DNA of 64,000 bases from Trichoderma breve (Eukaryota; Ascomycota; Sordariomycetes; Hypocreales; Hypocreaceae): NCBI RefSeq assembly GCF_028502605.1, contig NC_079234.1, forward strand, positions 2,604,001 to 2,668,000, in the 5' to 3' direction. Positions 58,010 to 64,000 of the stretch are shown here, one piece after another. Numbering within the stretch: position 1 is the stretch's first letter; each line of letters starts with the position of its first letter. The notes below the pieces were generated by a model. It saw only the letters and a program-made list of their open reading frames with translations, did no database searches and had not been told where the DNA came from. The translations under genes were made by a program, and so were the position numbers.

Positions 58010-59576
58010 ATGTCTATCGAGATTGGCCTCGGCACGCCGCTGGCGGACGCACTGAATGCTGCGATCCCGCCGAAGCTGGTTGAGGTTGGATGGGGCACGG
58101 GCGGTAGCGACGACTCCGCACTCGCCGAGTACATCATTCTCATGCTTGTCAATGGCAAGACGCAAGACCAGATTGCTGCCGAGCTGTCTGGAGACCTCCT
58201 AAATCTGCCGCTCGACGACCCTGTCGTCCACGAATTCTCCAAATGGCTATTCGACCAAGTTCACATGCTTAACGCGCATGGCGGACAAGGAAACGGCGGT
58301 GACTCCATGGGCGACTTCTCAGGCGATGCCGCAGGTGGAGATATGGACACTGATATGGGCTCTCACGGTGCGCCCGAACTGAACGCGTAAGTGCTTTTTC
58401 TTCTTGTTTGCATTGGTTGGAGCTCTGATGCTTCATCTGTGGTGTTGCTGGAGCTAACTGGAGCTTTTTTGTAGGCCCACCGGTCCCCGCTCAATGCGCA
58501 ACGGCAACGGCAACTTCAGGGGAGGACGGGACAAGCGAATGTTCGGGCAAATGTCCAAAGCCATGGACCGATCGAATGACAACGTGCTTCATCGAGTTCG
58601 TGGGGGCAGCGGAAGAATCGACACACATGGGCGTGCCCCCCCTACTGGCCCACGCGGAGGTCGCGGCGGCATGATGCGGAATCACAACAACAACAGAGGC
58701 ATGCAGGCCGGCGCAATGCCCGGTGTTGCTGGCGGACCTGCGTTCCCGCAATGGGGGATGCAAGGCCAGCCTACTCAGATCGACGTCATGGCCATGCTAG
58801 AACAGCAGAGCCAAATGATGTTGGAGCTGTCTCAACAGATGATGAACAACGGAAACCGGGGTTTTGGCCACCAGCGACGAGGAGGAAAGTCTCTATTTGA
58901 GAGGACCCAGGACCCTCGCCACAAGAATAACTTTCGCAGAGGCCAAGGTCAGGGTCAGGCCGACGCCAACGGGGAGGATTCGAACATGGAGACGGGTGCC
59001 GAAGGCGAGGATGCTGACATGGGCAAGCGCGAGCCTCCGAACCCAGACGAGACTGTTTGCAAATACAACCTTCACTGCACCAACAAGGACTGCAAATTTG
59101 CGCATCAGTCGCCGGCAGCGCCCCCGGGAGTTTCTGTCGATGTCAACGATATTTGCAGCTTTGGCGCCGCCTGCAAGAACCGCAAGTGTGTCGGACGCCA
59201 TCCCTCACCGGCCGCAAGACTTGCGCACCAGAGCGAACAGGAATGCAAGTTCTTCCCCAACTGTCAAAACCCTCGATGCCCGTTCAAACACCCCTCGATG
59301 CCTCTCTGCCGCAACGGTGCAGGCTGCACTACACCAAACTGCAAGTTTACACATGTCACGACAAAGTGCAAATACACTCCCTGCTTAAATCCCACCTGCC
59401 CCTTCGCCCACGAGGAGGGCCAGCAAGGAGGTTTCAAGGACAAGGTCTGGACACCAGGCCAGGGAGAGCATGTCAGCGAGAGAAAATTTGTGGATGAGAA
59501 TGCTGAAGAGCAAATGATTCAGCCAGAGACGGAGAACAAGGAAGAGATGGCACAGGATCAAGAGATTATTGGTTAA
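58010..59576 (+). CDS. nab2: Nuclear poly(A)-RNA-binding protein Nab2
   Basis: Nuclear protein that limits poly(A) tail length and accompanies mRNA to export. Exons 58010-58386 and 58475-59576 (88-nt intron, branch GCTAAC) give 492 aa. The N-terminal domain (about 1-100) has a PWI-like helical fold: SALAEYIILMLVNGKTQDQI. A Gly/Arg/Asn-rich RGG region follows, then a Gln/Met-rich segment (MLEQQSQMMLELSQQMM). Five CCCH zinc fingers are visible with C-X4-5-C-X4-C-X3-H spacing: CKYNLHCTNKDCKFAH, CSFGAACKNRKCVGRH, CKFFPNCQNPRCPFKH, CRNGAGCTTPNCKFTH and CKYTPCLNPTCPFAH. Yeast Nab2 has seven. The C-terminus is acidic. The start at 58010 is the first ATG; upstream codons in the frame have no ATG. Confidence 0.92.
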
Positions 59577-60597
59577 AGGGAGGTCATGAGAGGGTTTTAA
59601 AAAAACAAAAACAAAAGAAAGGATGACAAAATTCTCTGAATACCAGGCATCACACAAGTGATGCTTTTTTCTGCTTCGGTTGCTATAAAAAGACGGCCAC
59701 TACAGCCCCCTGTATGACTTTTTGACTTTGGGGCTTGGAGGGGACCTGTACGATTATGCTGGACGTATATGTTTCTTGTCACGTTGGGCAGGGCATGGAA
59801 AGGCGTTTTTGGACTGGGAGACACAATGGGTTTTTTAACGTGCGTGGAGATTTATCACACAAGTTTTATACACGCCTCTTTTGGTTGGCATTCTGAGGTA
59901 GCGGCCGGTTTTATTTTCGGCCGTGGGCTCGAAAACCACGAGAGCCTAGCGACAGATAATACCAGATACTTGCTTCTTTCTGTCGTTGTTTAGAATTGAT
60001 GTTCCAAACCGAATTAATGTGTGCTTACGATTGTGTGATGATGTAGTTGTGTCTCGTGTCAATATATCATCACGAGAGAATTGTGATGTCTAGTTTCGTC
60101 AAGTCCCGATCAAGGGATATATGGATATATATCAGAATGGAAAGGTCCAACCCCATAGTGAAACTTGCAGTAAAGTGAGCAAACCCTTCACCCCTCCCTT
60201 CTTGTGGTTGTATAAAAAGTGAAACTCGTCATCTTGAAGTGGCACAATGTTTTCTTCTTCTCTCTACTACAACACAAGGAGATACCTAGTATGGATTACA
60301 TACGGGAATCAGTCGTCCTCCCTCCCCAACCTTGAATATCCCCTCTCCCTTCCCGCAAGAAGAACTTGTTTGTTTCCCTTTCCGCCCTTCCAAAAACGCC
60401 GTACTATATGTAACGCATGCAAGCAAGCAAGCAGGCAGTCCGCAATAATCAAAACACAGACTGGTCATTTTCCCTATTCTCTCCCCCCGTCTCCTTTTCT
60501 CTATGTCTCTCCTCCCTTTCGCTGTCTTTTGGTTTCAAAATCTAGACCAAAATTGAAAAAAAGAGTAAAAAGGTTCGGTGTCGTTTCGTTTCCTCCC
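59577..60597. other. Convergent 3' region of the Nab2 and eIF3i genes
   Basis: About 1 kb, A/T-rich near 59980-60130. No gene seen. Confidence 0.5.
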
Positions 60598-61826
60598 TTA
60601 GGCGTCTCGGTTCAGTCGCTCCCTCTCAACCTCGTAGTTGAAGTCGAAGTAGCCCTTGTCGAAGTGGTGGACACGGACGTAACCGTCCTCACCTCCACTA
60701 GCGTAGGAGCGGCCAGTAGGGTCAGCGGCGACGGTGTTGAGGGGACCGAAGTGGCCACGGACACGGCCAATCTCGTCTTCGAAGACCTTGTGGTAGAATC
60801 GAGCCTCGAATCTACCCTGGCGACTGGAAGTGGTGGTGACTTCCATGGCGGCCTGACCACCTCCGAGGATAACGAAGTCCTTCTTGGGGGTAATGGTGGC
60901 GCTGTTAAGGGGAGTGTCTGCCGTGTATGTCTTAAGGGTGGCGAGATCGCGAGCAGAGATGAGCTGGTGCGAAGATACCATGTCAGCATTGAGATTCATG
61001 TTAAGGGGAATGTGAAAGAGGTTGTACCTTGGCAGTCTTGTCTCGGCAAGCAGTGATGAAGTAGGTCCTGTCGGGTGACCACTGCAGGTCGACGATGGGC
61101 TTGTCGAGCTCGTGGATGGGGACGTTGTCCAGCAGTTCACCGGTCTTGGCGTCGTACTGGCTGACACTGCCGTCCTCGTGGCCGGCGATGATGTACTTGC
61201 TAGCCTGGCTCCAGCCAGCAACAGTGGCCTTGCTCTCGTCGCAGACAATGGTCAGGGACTTCTCGTCAGTCTGCTCGGCGGTGATATCCGGGTTGATGTC
61301 GATAACGACGATGTTGCTGAGGTAACCCATACGCTTCTCGGTGACGCCCAGCAGCTTGGTGCCATCCTCGTTGAACTCGACGCGCTTGACAGCGGTAGGG
61401 AACTCCCAAGTCTTGAGGCACTTGCCGGTCTGGACCTCCCACAGGCGGATAGTGTTGTCGGCTGAACCAGAGGCGATGTAGGTGGAGGTCGGGTCGACGT
61501 CAACGGTCCAGATGGCACCGACGTGGCCGTGGTAGGTTCCTAGACGCTCGCCATTGTGAGAGAACCAGACACAGATCTGCTGGTCCTTTGCGACAGAGAA
61601 GATGAGGTCGCCGTCGAGGTTATATCTGATGCGCAGGAAAATTTGGTTAGCTGAGGCTTCCTATTGGTGGTTGGCAAAAATAAGGGGAGCAGCAGCATCG
61701 TGAAGAGGAGGGGCTTGGACAGATGAGAAGAGAAGATGGTGTCGAAATTGCTTCTCTTCTCTAGGTCGCGACGTACTTGATCTGGGTGAGAGCACGCTCG
61801 TGCCCGGAAAGAAGGATGGGTCTCAT
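60598..61826 (-). CDS. eif3i: Eukaryotic translation initiation factor 3 subunit I (WD40)
   Basis: Cytosolic WD40 subunit of eIF3, the yeast Tif34 orthologue. Exons 61826-61777, 61625-61028 and 60963-60598 (introns 151 and 64 nt) give 337 aa, the usual length. The N-terminus is [20 protein letters not shown], split by the first intron after codon 16. WD repeats show as [20 protein letters not shown], then [19 protein letters not shown], and [20 protein letters not shown] with [18 protein letters not shown]. The final exon ends [20 protein letters not shown] and [19 protein letters not shown], the conserved eIF3i C-terminus. Start and stop are unambiguous. Confidence 0.96.
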
Positions 61827-64000
61827 TTTGTCTGGTGATCCTGATGCTGGAAGGCTGAGGAAGTGATCAGGGAAGAGGGGGGGTTATAATATGGGCCAGC
61901 ACGAGGACGAGGTTGGAGATGGTGGTGCTTTGAAATTTTGGCGATAATTGTGCGTCTTGGTGGGGCTTGAAGTTGTGGCGCGGGGAGTCATTGGTGGCGT
62001 GGTCCAAAGGGGAAGATTTGGGGGGTGAGTAAGAGCTTGGTATGTGTGGATGTTAGCTTGATCCTGTTGATTGGCACCCGCCAAGAACTGCCCTGGGTGT
62101 CATCTACATGTACCGACTACAAGAAACAGGCTCATCAAGGTCTACTGCATTTCATTGGCCTTTAACCCATGTGACAGATGTTTATGATGCTCTACTGGCT
62201 GCTTTCTGTAATACAGATGAGGATGGTGGCTTGCTTCATGATCTGTTTTGGAGGAATTTGCAAGTGAGTCATGCTCTACATTGAGTCATCTTCACAGCCA
62301 ACCACAATCCATCATTTGGAGTCAGACGAAGCAACCCATTGACGTCTCTCTGTTGCCATGTATTCCACCATAGGACAAGCAGCCATTATTAATAACTAAT
62401 TGCAATGAACCAGCAGTCATGGCATCAAGCTGGACAGACTAAAGTTCTTCTTCTCTCCGCCCATTTTTTCTTCCTTCATCAACTCTCAGACGAGGCCTGT
62501 CAAATGCCGTGCTTTTCGATGACGTGCAGTAAGGCAGCATTGTACTCTTTACATTTCACACGAGATTCAGACAAATTACATCCGGCACTTCACGTCAAGA
62601 TTGGCAGAGAAGCAAAGGATAGCGGTAAGCGTATTAAGCATATACTCCAGACCTGCTTGAACAGGCAGGCGGCTATTCTTGAATACCTAAACGTACAATG
62701 CCAGCAAGCAAGCAACGTATCAATTGGACAACTCATTCCACAGATATCCTTGCATCTTCCACCCGCTGATGATTTGTTTTCCTCCATGGAATTTCACTTA
62801 ACGCCATCGATACATCCGCCATTGATCTCCATCCGGACCAGATCAGCATGTAAGTAAGATGCTATCCCGATCTAGTCAGACCGCTCTCTCTGATAAGCAG
62901 AGCAAACGCAATGTGATTACGAAATTGGAGCTGCCAAGACAGGCCTGTTTGATTGAAAGATTAGAGGCCCTGCATTTGGCCATGGAGAGCAATCTCAGCG
63001 TGAATTCGTGGTCCTGGTAGAGATAGATTCAGTCCAGTCCAAGCCTTTTTCGACGGTCCCGGATCCAATCCCCACATAGCGGGATTCGACACATAATTGA
63101 CCCAGGTTGATATTCTATAAATTTGTCCAGGTCGTCGCCGTAAGTCGGCGTATTAGCCCAGCCAAGACCAATATCCGTCAGCAGCTGTTGAGTCTTTTCT
63201 TTTCTTTTCTTTTCTTTCTTCTCTCTTGTTACTGTGCTGTGTTGTGCTTTCTTGATATCTTTAAACAACATAATCCGCCGTTGTGGGCGTGTCACCAAAA
63301 ATTCAGCCATTCAGTTGGGGCCCTTAAGCCGTCGACGCAGGGACCAACGCCATAGCGTGCGATCTTCTCACTACTAGGCGCTATCGGAGAAAAAAAAAAA
63401 AAAAAAAAAAAAAAAGCAGAGCGACAAGACTAGATGCAAATGCTGCGCTGACTTCAAAACCAACAACCTGGTCGAATTCTGCAATTGCATCACATTCCGT
63501 ACCCAGTGATTCTTACGTGCATGCTCACGAGAGACAAATCCTGGTTGCGCGAGCATTCCTCCTGGCACCGAAAGACTCCGATTATAGGATCTGGCTGCAT
63601 GTGGTGAGAGACGCACGTACCAACAGCATCCGATATCAAATCACTACCAATGGCGCCTCATCAACGCCTGCGCACAGCAAGGCCAGTTTTCAGAAGCTCG
63701 TTGCGCTGTATCACAGGCGAGGCTGCGAGTTCAGCGAACATCGCCCGCCACTTGCCGCATATTTCCGGCAGCCCCAGGGCCCCAGGTGCGGCGACTTCGA
63801 GCCCCTCAGCGGCTGCACAGTACTTTTGTCCACTAACCCTGGCGTGGTTCCGCAGACACTATCGGCCATTTCTCCCCAGCATCGGTGACTATTCGGTCTT
63901 CCTTCTCTTCATTTTCTACCTCTTCGTTTCTGTCCTCGCCTCTCCTTTCCACTGGCAGATTGCCCTCGCAACTTCAGCAGCAGCGATCGTTTGGAACGAC
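61827..64000. other. Right-hand intergenic region
   Basis: 2.2 kb from the eIF3i promoter to the window edge. It contains a run of 26 A at 63390-63415, a TTTTC repeat near 63195-63220, and short frames (62405-62857 +, 63517-63888 +) that I cannot assign. The last 100 nt are pyrimidine-rich and could be the leader of a gene to the right. Confidence 0.5.

Noticed and set aside
10199..61826. eIF3d and eIF3i as a functional cluster
   Set aside because: They are about 49 kb apart, on opposite strands, with many unrelated genes between; treated as coincidence.
63390..63415. 26-A run as a retrotransposon tail
   Set aside because: No coding remnant, target-site duplication or repeat copy is visible next to it; a simple homopolymer is enough.
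63517..63888. Frame of 123 codons near the right edge
   Set aside because: No recognisable content; could be an exon of a gene beyond the window but nothing supports it here.

Overview
The window is nuclear DNA of a filamentous ascomycete, most probably a Trichoderma species (Hypocreales). The support is short introns (mostly 54-110 nt) with GTRNGT donors and CTRAC-type branch sites, one-gene-one-promoter layout on both strands, and a secreted GH20 N-acetylhexosaminidase whose N-terminus and overall sequence look like the Trichoderma nag1/exc1 enzyme. I built the gene models by hand from splice signals and reading-frame continuity; no database search was run.

Layout. 1-2309 (-): 5' two-thirds of a Rim15-type PAS kinase, cut by the window edge just after the glycine loop of the kinase domain. 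4680-5707 (-): AGPAT-like acyltransferase. 8115-9580 (+): bZIP factor with five exons. 10199-12081 (+): eIF3d. 12624-14024 (-): unknown Cys-rich protein. 17121-17708 (+): small CYSTM-type protein. 18519-21040 (-): Abp1. 23263-24089 (+): Grx3/4 glutaredoxin. 26692-29462 (+): Zn2Cys6 factor. 30437-32437 (+): F-box protein, bracketed by two A/T-rich tandem arrays. 33518-36141 (-): Dnm1 dynamin. 37833-38341 (+): Cox19. 39136-41613 (+): three-LIM paxillin-like protein. 42130-42542 (-): SUMO, divergent from 43130-43610 (+) Cmc4. 44545-47485 (+): Nup84/Nup107. 47936-51406: a small accessory-looking block (F-box gene and a tail-to-tail pair of paralogues, one interrupted by a stop codon). 52055-53926 (-): GH20 hexosaminidase. 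About 4 kb without a supportable gene follows, then 58010-59576 (+) Nab2 and 60598-61826 (-) eIF3i. The last 2.1 kb hold no gene I can support.

Most genes are conserved housekeeping functions: translation initiation (eIF3d, eIF3i), mRNA export and poly(A) binding (Nab2, Nup84), actin patch and cortex (Abp1, LIM protein), mitochondrial fission (Dnm1), intermembrane-space twin-Cx9C proteins (Cox19, Cmc4), redox/iron sensing (Grx3/4), SUMO, and nutrient or stress control (Rim15, two transcription factors). They are not an operon or a cluster; the neighbourhoods are ordinary fungal ones.

The most unusual material is in gene structure. The Zn2Cys6 gene appears to contain a 3-nt microexon (ATT, 26876-26878) inside the zinc cluster, needed to give the canonical CX2CX6C spacing. 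Cmc4 appears to have a 13-nt exon and a start exon whose only codon is ATG. The LIM gene starts in a 19-nt exon because its long frame has no ATG. The paralogue pair at 49.3-51.4 kb and the short tandem arrays are the main accessory features.
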